From Cladocopium goreaui (taxonomy: Eukaryota > Sar > Dinophyceae > Suessiales > Symbiodiniaceae): a DNA stretch of 64,000 nt. The translations under genes were made by a program, and so were the position numbers. The stretch spans positions 78,501 through 142,500 of the forward strand of contig CAMXCT020000515.1 in the NCBI GenBank assembly GCA_947184155.2, given 5' to 3'. Below, piece after piece: positions 49,871 through 61,150 of this stretch (its first letter is position 1; every line of letters begins with the position of its first letter). The notes beneath the pieces were generated by a model, which saw only the letters and a list, made by a program, of their open reading frames with translations, did no database searches and had not been told where the DNA came from.

Positions 49871-50460
49871 GTAGGTAGGTCTGCATATGTCTGTCTTTGT
49901 ATTTATGTAGGTAGGCGGGTATGTACGAAGGTATGTATACATGCAGGTAGGGATTTATGTATGTCTGTATGTCTGTATGTATGGAGGGGGGTGGGATATC
50001 ATGGAGGTTACCATGGGGGGTAGGTGGCCGGTGGATTGGATCATATATACATGTGTGTGTGTGTGGTGGGTGTGTGTATGTATGCGCGTATGCAAGGTAA
50101 CACAGTTTCATATAATATCGTGTCATGTCATGTGATGTAATGTAATGTGATGTGATGCGATGTAAGGTGATGCGATGCAATGTAATGCGGCGTGATGCGC
50201 TATATAGAACTTCACGGTATGGTATTTTGTGCTGGGTGCAGTGTGGTGTGGGGAGTGTAGGTACGCAATGCAATGTCATGCAACGCAATGGAATGCAATG
50301 TGCTGTACTGTACTGTATTGTAGCGCAATGCAATGCAATGGAATGCGATGTAATGCATTGTAAGGTTATGCAATGTAGTGTAAGGCAACGTAACGTACTC
50401 TAAGGTTATGTAAGGTAGTGCAAGGTCATGTACTGTAATGAAATGTAATAAATATAGTGT
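49871..50460. repeat. degenerate AATGC / ATGTA repeat tract
   Basis: Degenerate 5-nt units (AATGC, GATGT, AAGGT) from about 50105 to 50450, preceded by GT-rich sequence. Confidence 0.8.
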
Positions 50461-50692
50461 AGTACAATTTCATGTGTGTATATGTGTATACGTATGCGCA
50501 GTATAATCTGAATGCCTCGAGAGATACAATGAATGTTTGCTAGTTTGATTATTGCTTGTGCCAGCATGTGTTCCGTGCACATGTCCATACCTTTGCAAAC
50601 ATGCCATTGCCCTGTCACTAAAAAGTTGTCTTTCATTGTCTTTCGCTCAAATGAATGACGCTGTAATGTCATATTCTATATATTCTATCGTA

Positions 50693-50786
50693 CTAAGTTG
50701 AAAGGTGCTCCTTGAGTGTCATCGGGAAGCTCGCAGCATTGGCTCGATCCAAGCCTTCCACAAACTCCCCGAATGTTGACTCCAAC
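50693..50786 (-). CDS. last exon of a minus-strand gene
   Basis: After acceptor CCTCAG/G-TT it reads LESTFGEFVEGLDRANAASF then PMTLKEHLST and TAG at 50693. It may end the scramblase-linked gene or a separate gene. Confidence 0.5.
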
Positions 50787-50889
50787 CTGAGAACGTCAAT
50801 CGTTGGTCACACACTCAGATACAGCATGGACAGTACTGAGCACACTTGCGGAGGCACAAGCATATCATAGACGACGCTCTAGCTGACTA

Positions 50890-51003
50890 GATCTGAAGAG
50901 TGTCAAGAAGCATTCCGCGCAGTGCAGCCTCCATGATGGTAAGCCGGTCGCAGACTAAAAGGATCTGCTGCGGCCGAAACAGCTCCGCCGAAAGGGTTAT
51001 CAA
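50890..51003 (-). CDS. probable exon, ends uncertain
   Basis: Reads TLSAELFRPQQILLVCDRLT then IMEAALRGMLLDTLQ. The peptide is convincing, but I cannot fix either splice site. Confidence 0.4.
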
Positions 51004-51109
51004 TCAAATGCCATCCATCCAGTGCAGCACTCTATGTAGCTTTCCAGGGCTCATATCTAGTTTCTTACTTACTGACTTACTTCAAGCACCTCCGCCAATC
51101 AGGCAGTTC

Positions 51110-51283
51110 AAACAGATTCAACCCTTGTCTGTGCTCCAAGGTGCAAGTGTGACTCGGCATCGTTCAGGCGCAAGGCTAGCTGCTCTACCCGCACAATCTC
51201 AGCAAAGTGTGGGGCAACGGCTGCCTCTCCAGTGCACAAAATTCCTGCAGCATGTTGTGGAAACAGGTCAAGGCCTGGACAAA
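51110..51283 (-). CDS. probable exon or exons, frame unresolved
   Basis: From acceptor CTTCAG at 51283 one frame reads FVQALTCFHNMLQEFCALER to a TAG at 51185 and fits the phase-0 end of 51355-51527. From a second acceptor (CTGCAG) another frame reads ILCTGEAAVAPHFAEIVRVE then QLALRLNDAESHLHLGAQ. The first would end the scramblase-linked protein; the second would continue it. Confidence 0.4.
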
Positions 51284-51354
51284 CTGAAGACTGGCGGCAA
51301 GAACCCACTAGACATTGACTATGACTATAACTATAACATACTATAACCATCAAC

Positions 51355-51527
51355 CTCAAAGACCGCTGCTTCGGTGCTCTCCATGCAACTTGGCCCAGAT
51401 CTCCAGTGCACCGTGGAGTCCTTCGTCAGTTTGCATTGCTCGGTGAACGCGGCCTGGGGGTTCAGCTTGCGCTCTCTGCGCTTGTTGCTGTCGCTCCTCC
51501 AAACCATCACATGGACACCCGCAAGAC
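51355..51527 (-). CDS. extension exon 3 after scramblase domain
   Basis: 173 nt, acceptor GGTAG/GT, donor GAG/GTTGAT. It reads LAGVHVMVWRSDSNKRRERK then LNPQAAFTEQCKLTKDSTVH and ends STEAAVFE. Confidence 0.5.
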
Positions 51528-51659
51528 CTACCTTTTGGACCTACTTCATCATTGGAGCTCGGTTTAGTAAGTTTAGTACCAAGGATTGTGGATGCACCGT
51601 ACGTAGCGCATAGCTCACTAATGCTCACAGGAGCTCACTGATGCTCACCACACTCCTAC

Positions 51660-51768
51660 CCCCAAACGCGGGCCACAATTCAGCAGAGTCAAACAATGCA
51701 AATGGTGCTTGATCGTAGGATGTCATTTTGACCTGGTGGCTTGACCACAAGAGTCGCTGTCCACAGTT
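51660..51768 (-). CDS. extension exon 2 after scramblase domain
   Basis: 109 nt, acceptor TCTGAG/AA, donor G/GTAGGA, phase 0 in and phase 1 out. It reads NCGQRLLWSSHQVKMTSYDQ then APFALFDSAELWPAFG. Confidence 0.55.
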
Positions 51769-51861
51769 CTCAGACAATCTATAAATATTAAAAATGCAAA
51801 ACGCACAACAAGGATGAATCAAGAATGAAACTTAATGAAACAATGGCTTCCCGAGTCTCAC

Positions 51862-51962
51862 ATTAGGAGACTGCAAGGCTTGACAGAGCAGGAACGGAAG
51901 CTCTCGTGGGGTCTCGTTGAATCGAGATGTTTGATGTGATCTGTATTGATTGATGAATTGAT
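51862..51962 (-). CDS. extension exon 1 after scramblase domain
   Basis: 101 nt, acceptor TTGCAG/AT, donor AAT/GTGAGA. Joined to the scramblase exon in phase 1 it reads DQFINQYRSHQTSRFNETPR then ELPFLLCQALQSPN. Confidence 0.55.
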
Positions 51963-51999
51963 CTGCAATGCTCTCAGGTTTGGCTTTTGCTCTGGTGAC

Positions 52000-52833
52000 C
52001 TTCAAAGTAGACAAAGTCGATCAGGAAGGTGAGACCAAGCAAGCCGGCTTTGCGTTCAGCGCTGGAGCCTTGGGGGAAGACCACGGCAAAGGTGTCGGCT
52101 GTGGAGCAACACTCCTTCATCAAACCAGCCCAAACTTTGCGAATCTGCGGTGTGTTGGGATCATTGTACTGGCCTCCGATGACTTCATCCTTCTCACCAT
52201 GGAAGTAGAACGGAATGTAGACCAAGCCCTTGCCACTGCAGCAATCACATGCAACGCAGCAACCGCCGCAACAAGTTTCCGGCTTCACCATGTAAACCTG
52301 CTGTCCATTCTCATGGTAGGTGAACTTTGGCACAAAGCAATGCGCATCACAATGGTAGAGGGACTGGGAGTTCAGTGCTTGACCTTGAGGAGACATTGGC
52401 GTTAGGTTTGGCAAGCAGCAGCAGCATGGGCAATCCATTGATCCTCCATTCTCACTTTGAACTACGATGAATGCAGGGCAAGTGAGAGGCTTGTCGTAGT
52501 ACAGTACTTTCTCACCACCGGGTCCTCCCCCCTCTGAGATCTGCAATTGGAGTTGCGTCCTGCAGGATTGCAAACCCTGCAACAACAACTGGACTCCTCG
52601 GTGGCATACAATACATCTGGAACCGACATTGCCATGTCACTGACTCTGTAGCCATCCATCTGGTCCGCGCTGAAAGGTGCCACCTTGTACTCTGACTTGG
52701 CATCACAGCCCAAGCGTTCCTGAAGACAACCTCTCATGGTCTGCTTCACCAAAAGTGCCTCATGGGGTCCAAACGCGGCCTCAAGCTTCGACTCACTTCC
52801 CATGTCAATATCCATCTGCTTTGGTGCCTCCAT
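52000..52833 (-). CDS. phospholipid scramblase domain, with a frame break
   Basis: ATG at 52833 in good context (AGCCATGG). The first part reads LEAAFGPHEALLVKQTMRGC, then YKVAPFSADQMDGYRVSDMA and ATEESSCCCRVCNPAGR. The frame then shifts by one base near 52556-52566 and continues with Cys clusters (CPCCCCLP, CCGGCCVACDCC) and the typical C-terminal signature, VWAGLMKECCSTADTFAVVF followed by AGLLGLTFLIDFVYFE. Scramblases are membrane proteins that mix phospholipids between leaflets, often Ca-dependent, with palmitoylated Cys clusters and one C-terminal hydrophobic helix. Length about 277 aa fits the family. The shift may be an assembly error, a disabling indel or recoding; no room exists for an intron. 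Confidence 0.8.
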
Positions 52834-54499
52834 GGCTGAGGTCCAGCAAAGCTCTGGTGGCAGTGCGATCAACCTCTAAACTCACCTACACATTTACTGC
52901 GTATGCTTTGGGCCAAAATTCCGGACACAACAAGATCTCAAAGCATCTAAGATGCGAAGGTACAGTATATATATAATATCTGTGTACTTCTTTTGTGTAT
53001 GTGTATGCATTTAATGATGCGCCTATCTGATATTATCAGTCATGTTTGTCAAGGAATACTGACTCTGTATGTAAATATCTCTCTCTGTCATGCTTGATTC
53101 GGCTTATCCGCACTTCATGCTGATCCTCCTCAGCTGCTTCTGCTGTCACCTCATACAACGTCAGAACCTGTCAATGTGTCACATCCTGCTGTCGGACTGG
53201 AGTCCAAGAATCATAGGATGGACATGTTGCGAGGAGTCTTACCCTTGCAGGTTGAGGCAGAAAAATGCACGAGTAAAAATGAGAATGTCAAACCCGCATG
53301 TGTCCCAGATTTTTTGTACACCTGCACTGCCTTTGCAAAACTGATCATCCTGAGCACCCAGACCAAGAAAGAACGAAGACCTCATGGGCGCACGGGATTG
53401 CCGAATTCAGAAGCTGTGAGAAGACCCGTTTTGTTGCTTGAAGCTGCTTGAAGTCTTGAATGTCAAACTTGTGAAACATATAGAAACATCATTGTCATTT
53501 AGGCTTGTACCACAGTCAAGCGTTGCGATGTGTTTGTAATTATGTCAATTCGAAACGAAGCACTACATCCCAAGTGCTGCGCGATCCAGCTTCACACGAA
53601 GCTCTTTGGCTTCTGCTTCAGCAGCAACACGGCTGCGTGCCTTGCAGTGATGGCACATTGTGCCCTACAGAACCAACAATCTTCGTAGATCATGCGATGA
53701 TCATGCGATGATCATGCGATGATTGTTGGCACTGGCCGGCGCATGGAGCTGCAGAAGATCCATCGTCGTGCAGTGCTTACACTGCTCAGCTCTTGTAGTC
53801 ACCAGATGCGTTTCCCCAGCCCCAGCTTCCGGGAAATTTCCCACAACTCTCTTTCGCAACACTCGCTTTGAGACCCGTTTTGCAAAACTCTTTAGTCTTG
53901 TAGAACACTCTCTTGCATCCTTGTTCAATAGCTTGCATTAAGCTCTCTTTACAATCCCAATTCTAGAACTGTGGCAGCAACACTCTTTGCCAACGCATTT
54001 GAAAACTACACTCCGGCGATAGGATACGCTTCTTGAACATTTCTAGAGACAACTCTTGGCTTGTAACACACGCTGTCTGCGACACTCTTGTAGAACACTC
54101 CACAGCTCATTGGCAATCCTATCGTCAAACATCGTCAAACAGTCTTTTCACAGGAGGAGTTATGAAACTTGTGCCGGCAGTGCACTATTGTGCTGCACCT
54201 ACCCTTTTTTTAATCTTGCAACCCTATAGGCCCTATTCAGAGAATGGACAAAACAAAAACACACAAAAAAAAGAACATCAAAGAACGTCGCTTATGATTT
54301 TGATTGATTTTGCCATGGAATATTATGACATGTCATAGAATCACAACATGGGGGCTGAGTCACTTGGCGGTAGTATCGCACTAGTTGTGATGACACAGCC
54401 GAAAGCAGAAAACCGGAGCCACTTATAAACCCCACCACCCGACAATGCGTTGAGAAATCGGAATGGCCCAAGCTCCAAGCACAAAACACGTCAAAACAC
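52834..54499. other. no firmly supported gene
   Basis: A plus-strand frame near 53100-53450 (SHPAVGLESKNHRMDMLRGV) looks protein-like but has no confirmed splice sites. GATCATGCGAT repeats lie at 53690-53720 and ACACGTCAAA repeats at 54487-54515. Confidence 0.35.
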
Positions 54500-54602
54500 G
54501 TCAAAACACGTCCAAGAACACGTCCATGTCCGCCCGTCTGCCCACCTCCTGGGCCACTTCTACTGAGAGCCGGAAATGCTCACCCTCCAGGCGTGACAGG
54601 AC
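54500..54602 (-). CDS. probable exon, coiled-coil-like
   Basis: After acceptor TGCAAG/GT it reads VLSRLEGEHFRLSVEVAQEV then GRRADMDV and reaches a TGA near 54500. GT donors inside (GAG/GTGGGC, GAC/GTGTTC) are also possible. Confidence 0.45.
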
Positions 54603-54659
54603 CTTGCATTTGGAGAACTAGGAGACAGTTCAGGCCACCTCACGGTCATCTCAAGGCTA

Positions 54660-54712
54660 GATATGCTACAACATGCTACAACATGCTACAACATGCTACA
54701 ACATGCTACAAC
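54660..54712. repeat. ATGCTACAAC 10-bp tandem repeat
   Basis: Five near-exact copies in a row. Confidence 0.9.
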
Positions 54713-54981
54713 ACTTGCAAACATCGCAGATGCTCCTCCGAACCTCGTGAATTTGCTGGAATTCCTTCCTCCATCGTGTTCTCTTCTAACATCTTCGAAC
54801 ATCTCCCTACATCTCCCCGCCCTTGTTGCCACTTGTTGCCCATTTTTGTGGCCTCTGCAACTTGCTCTTCACGGCGCAATTCAAACGACGCTTTCACCTC
54901 GGAAAGGGCTAACATCCGTCGGGATTCTACGCTTGCTAGACCCACGACTAGACCCAAGCCGGCATGGCTGTTCTGGTCCAC
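54706..54981 (-). CDS. possible charged exon
   Basis: A 91-codon frame including ALSEVKASFELRREEQVAEA and SKMLEENTMEEG. Composition suggests a helix; splice sites unresolved. Confidence 0.3.
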   Translation of the reverse strand: MDQNSHAGLGLVVGLASVESRRMLALSEVKASFELRREEQVAEATKMGNKWQQGRGDVGRCSKMLEENTMEEGIPANSRGSEEHLRCLQVL

Positions 54982-55571
54982 TGCAACAGGACAAAAGGAC
55001 CACCACCAGTCAAGGGGATGCCCTTGTCAAAAAACGCGCTGGCCCTTCACATGATCCATGAACCTTAAGGAGTCTGCGTCACTGCAGAGCGTCTAGCAGT
55101 AACAGGACCACCAAAGAACTGACCTGCGTAAGATAACCTGATCTGGTCTTGCCTGGCAACTAAACATTTGGTCTTTTCCAGTACCCATGTTCGACTTCAA
55201 AATCGAAAAGGCTCCATCTAATTTTCTGTCTTTCGACTATGTAATTCTTACATTCCGCAATTAAGAGGTCATCTATGATCATCTTATGTACCACTCTTCT
55301 CTGTGGAAGACATTGCAGTGAAGAGGTATATAGAAGTCTCAGATGCAGCAGGAGAGCTGAACGTGCTGAACAATTTCAAGGCAGGAGGCTATGTGCCATG
55401 TAACCCATGTACACTGCTTTGATCCTCTCCTGAGACCCAGGCTGCTTCAATTTCGCCTCCGAAGCTGCTCCAAACTCTTGGGATCACTTGGGTCATAAGC
55501 TCGCTATGTGGCACACTTGAAACAGATATTAAGCGAATCTAGCAGCAATCAAACAGCAATCTAGCAGCAAT

Positions 55572-55706
55572 CTAACCGCAATCTGGCATTTCTTGCGGCT
55601 TGATTCCAAACTGAGTCAAGCTTCTGCCACGAGCCCAAGCCGAGCCACGCTGCAGTCCATCTTGTGCAGACTGCGCGTTTCTAGCAGCTTCCAATCGTGC
55701 AGAGGC
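55572..55706 (-). CDS. probable last exon, frame ambiguous
   Basis: After acceptor TTCTGAG two frames are open. One reads EASARLEAARNAQSAQDGLQ and stops at 55572; the other reads RPLHDWKLLETRSLHKMDCS and stops slightly earlier. TCTAGCAGCAA repeats lie just 3' (55535-55580). Confidence 0.4.
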   Translation of the reverse strand, partial: ASARLEAARNAQSAQDGLQRGSAWARGRSLTQFGIKPQEMPDCG

Positions 55707-55819
55707 CTCAGAACACCAAAGCCAGTCACAAACTTATATACCCATGACAAATGTACAGTTGAGTATGTATTCTATGCATGTTTCCATGCGCAGCGCTTGA
55801 AAGCTGGAGAATGGTGGAG

Positions 55820-55895
55820 TCACTTGGTGCTTGCCTTGATTCCCTCAAGATCCCTCAAGTTCCAGTCTGGAGGCAGAGCCAAAATGGACTCCAAC
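55820..55895 (-). CDS. probable last exon
   Basis: Reads LESILALPPDWNLRDLEGIK then ASTK and TGA at 55820. The acceptor is uncertain. A 12-nt spliced-leader-like match (CCATTTTGGCTC) falls inside this coding sequence and is taken as chance. Confidence 0.4.
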
Positions 55896-56143
55896 CAGCA
55901 TCTTGATTTACAAACAGACCACTGCAGTCAAAAGGACGAAAGGTTTTGACACAAAGTCTGCAAGGAACCTGGATCATGTCCCTTAGCATCAAACACAAAC
56001 ATGGATCTTGAACTTGAAAATGGTGGCTTGGAAAATCGGTTCTGATCTAACGGGAAAGAAGAATCTTTTCCTCAACTATATAACAGCATGAATTGATGGG
56101 TAGATGGAGGAACTAGAAGAGAAACGAGACAGGGTTGGGCCAC

Positions 56144-56211
56144 CTGACAGCCTCACATTGGGCCTCCTGTGCTCCTTCCATCACATGACGGAGGCGATCT
56201 GCCATGGAAGC
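56144..56211 (-). CDS. short coiled-coil-like exon
   Basis: 68 nt between acceptor TAGCAG/GC and donor CAG/GTGGCC, reading ASMADRLRHVMEGAQEAQCE then AV. It is probably part of the gene that continues to 55.6-55.8 kb. Confidence 0.5.
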
Positions 56212-56544
56212 CTGCTAACGCCACGAAGAAGTAGAAGCAAAAGGAAGCTGGAAATGTTCCAAGATCTAGAAAACATAGTAAAACATCTGGGAACATAGAG
56301 AAATGCAAAGGAAATGCCAACTGCAACGACGGCAACGACAATCGTTTCAATCTTTGACAAACGATCTCGACTGGAAGGCCATCGCCCTCGCCCAGCTGAT
56401 CCCCGAGTAGCAGCCAATAGCCTTCATAGCACTTCTTTTCTCTTGCAATTTGTTTATATAATGTTTATCTTCTGTATCTGTGTCATTCGATTTTGATTTG
56501 TTTAATTTGATTCACTTTATTTTACTTGATTAAAATGTGATTTA

Positions 56545-56662
56545 TTTGATATTAAGTATATTAAGTATATTAAGTATATTAAGTATATTAAGTATATTAA
56601 GTATATTAAGTATATTAAGTATATTAAGTATATTAAGTATATTAAGTATATTAAGTATATTA
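56545..56662. repeat. 9-bp tandem repeat (TTAAGTATA)
   Basis: About 13 exact 9-bp units. The minus-strand frame opening with an ATG at 56775 (MDLRRSELRQQEAAEAGSGS) runs into it and may be the start of a gene, but no donor is visible. Confidence 0.9.
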
Positions 56663-57537
56663 ATTTGTTTTTCGTTTTTTTGTTTCGTATTTTCGTATGG
56701 TTCGTGTTTCGTCGTGGAGCCAGAGCCCGCCTCGGCGGCTTCCTGCTGTCGCAGCTCCGATCTCCTGAGATCCATCAGCGCTGTGTTGTGCGTGTAGATG
56801 CACACGGCTATACAGGCTATACAGGCTATACACATATAAAAAACATAAATAAATATACATACATATACAGTACACATATATATATATACTTATACAATAT
56901 ATAATATATCATGTACGATGTATATATATTTTTTCTATATGTGTGCCATCTGTTTGGGTCCATTTTGTTGTCCATGCACATGTGTGCTCACACGTCACTA
57001 AACCCAGCACATAGAAAGTTATAGCATGCACATTCAATTTCAGTTGCATGCACACGAAGTTCAACGAATGTGTTTGGTGCGCCACAATGCATCAAGGTGC
57101 TGCTTCAAGCATGGAACAACGCGCAACAAACAAGGTTCCGCCACGTTGAACGCATTTCAGATTCAGCAGTTATCTGAGGAACATGCCAAGACTGAAGCGC
57201 TGCAGCCTGCACCAATCACACCAGAAGTCTTCAAACGATAATCCGATACTCAATACTGTCTTCAAGAAAATGCCCATCTGGCCACCCACTGCAGACGCTG
57301 GCCAACTTTATCTCTTCGGCAAGTGGTAGTATGTAGGTGGTGCTTCAACCCATGCAAGTAGCAAAGCAGGCAAAACAATGTAAAGTAACCACTGTGCATC
57401 TCACAAACTAAGATCAGCTTCACCAACACAAGTGTAGTCGTTTCCCAGATTGAACACATGAAAGGAGGCAACATACCCTCAGATGTGCATCAACGTCCCT
57501 CCAACATCAGCATCAACATCAACATCAACATCTCTAT

Positions 57538-57765
57538 CCATCCATCCATCCATCCGTCCATCCATCCATCCATCCATCCAAGCTCCATAATCTATCCATC
57601 TATCCATCTATCCATCTATCAATCTATCCATCTATCCATCTATCCATCTATCCCTCTATCTCTATATCTCTCTATCCCTATCTCTCTCTCTCTCTCTCTC
57701 TATCTGCCTATCTGTCTATCTGTCTATCTGCCTATCTGGCTATCTGTCTATCTGTCATTCTATTC
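57538..57765. repeat. ATCC / TATC microsatellite
   Basis: Blocks of ATCC, CTATCCAT, TCTC and TATCTG units. Confidence 0.95.
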
Positions 57766-57839
57766 TATTCTAGTTTAATCAAATCTAATCTGATCTATAT
57801 ATCCGTGGGTATGTGGTATATTCCGTGGGTATATGGTGT

Positions 57840-59086
57840 ATATATATGTATATATATGTGTGTGTAAGCGTGTAAGTGTGTAAGTGTGTAAGTGTGTAAG
57901 TGTGTAAGTGTGTATGTGTGTATGTGTGTATGTGTGTATGTGTGTATGTGTGTATGTGTGTATGTATGTATGTGTGTATGTATGTATGTATGTATGTATG
58001 TATGTATGTCTGTATGTCTGTATGTGTGTATGTATGTATGTATGTATGTATGTATGTATGTATGTATGTATGTATGTATGTATGTATGTATGTATGTGTG
58101 TGCGTATGTATGTGTGTGCGTATGTATGTGTGTGTGCGTATGTATGTGTGTGCGTATGTATGTGTGTGCGTATGTATGTGTGCGCATATGTATGTGTGCG
58201 CGTATGTATGTGTGCGCGTATGTATGTGTGTGCGTATGTATGTGTGTGCGTATGTATGTGTGTTTGCGTATGTATGTGTGCGCGTATGTATGTGTGCGCG
58301 TATGTATGTGTGTGCGTATGTATGCGTTTGCGTATGTATGTGTGCGCGTATGTATGTGTGCGCGTATGTATGTGTGTGCGTATGTATGTATGTATGTATG
58401 TATGTATGTCTGTGCTTATGTATGTGTGTGCGTATGTATGTATGTATGTATGTATGTATGCATGTATGCATGCATGCATGCATGCATGCATGTATGTATG
58501 TATGTATGTATGATATGTATGATATGTATGTATGATATGTATGTAGGAATGTATGTATGAATGTATGTATGTATGATATGTATGTATGTATGTATGTATG
58601 TATGATATGTATGATATGTATGTATGTATGTGTGTGCGTATGTATGTATGTATGTATGTATGCATGCATGCATGTATGTATGTATGTATGTATGTCTGTG
58701 TGTGTGTATGTATGCATGCATGCATGCATGCATGCATGCATGTATGTATGTGTGTGTGTGTCTGTATGTCTGTATGTCTGTATGTCTGTATGTCTGTATG
58801 CCTGTATGTCTGTATGTCTGTCTGTATGTATGTATATGTATGTATATGTATGTATATGTATGTATATGTATGTATATGTATGTATATGTATGTGTATGTG
58901 TATGAGTATGTGTATGTGTATACGTATGTATGCGTATGTATGCGTATGTATGCGTATGTATGATGTATGCATGTATGTATGTATGTATGCATGCATGCAT
59001 GCATGCATGTGGGTACGTATGTATGTATGTATGATATGTATGTACGTACGTACGTATGCATGCATGCATGCATGTATGTGTGTGTA

Positions 59087-59121
<35 letters not shown>

Positions 59122-59152
59122 ATGTATGTATGTATATGTATATGTATATGTA

Positions 59153-59189
<37 letters not shown>

Positions 59190-59263
59190 GCGTATGTATG
59201 CGTATGTATGCGTTTGTATGATGTATGCATGTATGCATGCATGCATGCATGCATGTGGGTATG

Positions 59264-59294
<31 letters not shown>

Positions 59295-59300
59295 GTATGT
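57840..59300. repeat. 1.45-kb compound GTAT/GTGT/GCAT microsatellite
   Basis: Tetranucleotide units with shifting composition: GTGTAAGT, GTGTAT, GTAT, GTGTGCGTAT, GCAT, GTCT, GTATAT. ORFs of up to 558 codons rich in Tyr/Ile/His/Thr on the minus strand and Cys/Val/Met/Tyr on the plus strand are artefacts. Confidence 0.97.
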
Positions 59301-59349
59301 ATGTGCATTCTTTTATTTATTTGTTTGTTCATATGTTTTTTATCTATGT

Positions 59350-59432
59350 ATGCAGTCCACTCAGTACTGACAGAACTATATTCGGCCTCATTGGCCCGCT
59401 GGACTGCCAACTCTTCCATAAATGTGCTGCGC
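59350..59432 (-). CDS. probable exon
   Basis: After acceptor GCTGAG/GC it reads RSTFMEELAVQRANEAEYSS then VSTEWTA; a GTTCTG donor is possible. A second candidate lies at about 59545-59640 (LKAQRPAAVTQPQGCEADSN). Confidence 0.4.
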
Positions 59433-60220
59433 CTCAGCAAGCAACAAGACTGGCATGCCAATGGATTTCATTTTGTTGCAAGGAGGATCCACCACAAAAA
59501 TACCTTGCACAAGTGCACCAAAGATTAGTTGTTAAATTTCATCCAAACTGTGCACTGCAACGTCAACGAGATCCAGGCATCGTTGCTATCTGCCTCGCAG
59601 CCTTGTGGCTGAGTCACAGCAGCTGGTCGTTGTGCTTTCAAGAGCATGACTATGACTATGGGAAGAAAAGTATTGGCTTCGGCCAAGACGTGGCAGCAAT
59701 TGGCCAGCGGCCACTCAAGAGAAAGAGGAGACGCATCATGCTTGGATTGAAATAAAGTTCGTTCAGGCTGAGAGCTATGCCATGATGTTGCATGCAACTC
59801 TACATACATGTATGTATATGTGCCTACCCGCTGTTCCTATTATGTGTATATATATATAATTATATATATATATATATATATACACACACCCACATACGCG
59901 CCTAAGTATTCTCCCCCCCTTTTTCCTCTCCCCTTTTGCTTTCCCTCTCCGTGTCCCTCTCCCTGTCTCTCTCCCTCTCTCGTTCGTTGTGTACAAAGAT
60001 TTCAGCGAAGGCTGAAAGCTCAGGTGGCTCAGCCGACCAACTAGTCACAGTCAGGGGCATGTGGTGCTGCTTCTTGTTTGTTCACCAAGGCCACTAAACT
60101 GGCAAGGTGAAAGAGAGAAGGGACGGGGGTCACATTCGCCCCTGAAAGAGGGTCACATTCGCCCCTGAACCAAAAGGGGTCACATTCGCCCCTGAACCAC
60201 AAAACTTTCAATGTGGTACT

Positions 60221-60760
60221 CAACCCTTTAGGGTTAAACCTGGGGACAACGGGACATTTAGGGGGACTGGGGAACCTTTAGGGGGGACTTGAGGGCATAT
60301 GGTAACTTGCCTCTCTATTCAATATGTTACTCAACCCTTTAGGGTTAAACCTGGGGACAAGGGGACATTTAGGGGGACTGGGGAACCTTTAGGGGGGACT
60401 TGGGGGCATATGGTAACTTGCCTCTCTGTTCAATATGTTACTCAACCCTTTAGGGTTAAACCTGGGGACAAGGGGACATTTAGGGGGACTGGGGAACCTT
60501 TAGGGGGGACTTGGGGGCATATGGTAACTTGCCTCTCTGTTCAATATGTTACTCAACCCTTTAGGGTTAAACCTGGGGACAAGGGGACATTTAGGGGGAC
60601 TGGGGAACCTTTAGGGGGGACTTGGGGGCAAATGGTAACTTGCCTCTCTACTCAATACGTTACTCGACCCTTTAGGGTTTACCCTGGGGTTAAGGGGACA
60701 TTTAGGGGGACTGGGGGACCTTTAGGGGCATCCAAACCGTCTTCGAAGGTGCTCGAAATG
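60221..60760. repeat. 111-bp tandem repeat with TTTAGGG motifs
   Basis: CAACCCTTTAGGGTTAAACC starts at 60221, 60332, 60443 and 60554, and a diverged copy (CGACCCTTTAGGGTTTACCC) at 60665, exactly 111 bp apart each time. Each unit has three TTTAGGG(G) motifs. Because 111 is a multiple of 3, a 158-codon plus-strand frame stays open, but I do not take it as a gene. Confidence 0.95.
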
Positions 60761-60764
60761 GATC

Positions 60765-61150
60765 TTACAACCTAGCATCCATAGTGTCCTGGAAGTTGAT
60801 TGAAATGGCTCTTGGAAGGAAACATCCAAAGCGTCTTCGAAGTTGCTCGAAATGGATGTTACAACGTAGCAATGGTAAACCGTAGCATCCATAGTGTCCT
60901 GGAAGTTTATTCAAATGGCTGTTGGAACGTAGCATCCGAAGCGTCTTCCAAGTTGCTCGAAATGGGTGTAGCATCCATAGCGTGCTGGAAGTTGATTGAA
61001 ATGGCTGTTGGAACGTAGCATCCAAAGCATCTTCGAAGTTGCTCGAAGTGGATGTTACAACGTAGCAATGGTACACCATAGCATCCATAGTGTCCTGGAA
61101 GTTAATTGAAATGGCTGTTGGAACGTCGCATAGCACGTGAATATGACTCT
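60765..61150. repeat. about 110-bp tandem repeat
   Basis: AGCATCCATAGTGTCCTGGA or a close variant recurs at about 60775, 60885, 60971 and 61081; the third unit is about 24 bp shorter. Inside each, two related halves (GAAGTTGATTGAAATGGCTG and GAAGTTGCTCGAAATGGATG) alternate. Confidence 0.9.

Larger units (their letters stand above)
51355..52833 (-). other. scramblase-linked gene model (span)
   Basis: Exons 52000-52833, 51862-51962, 51660-51768 and 51355-51527 join in matching phases (1, 0, 1), giving a scramblase domain followed by about 127 extra residues. Each join was checked for phase by eye. The alternative is that the scramblase ends at its own TGA at 51974, 26 nt past the possible donor. 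Confidence 0.5.

Noticed and set aside
55865-55890. 12-nt spliced-leader match CCATTTTGGCTC
   Set aside because: It lacks the AAG end and lies inside a plausible coding exon (SILALPP); chance is likely.
57775-59461. Long ORFs (491 and 558 codons) rich in Tyr, Ile, His and Thr
   Set aside because: They run through a GTAT/GCAT microsatellite; unit length and lack of stops in the repeat explain them. Only the last about 30 codons (59350-59432) look like a real exon.
60299-60775. 158-codon plus ORF with a 37-residue repeat (VTCLSVQYVTQPFRVKPGDK and onward)
   Set aside because: The 111-bp satellite period is a multiple of three, so an open frame persists without selection.
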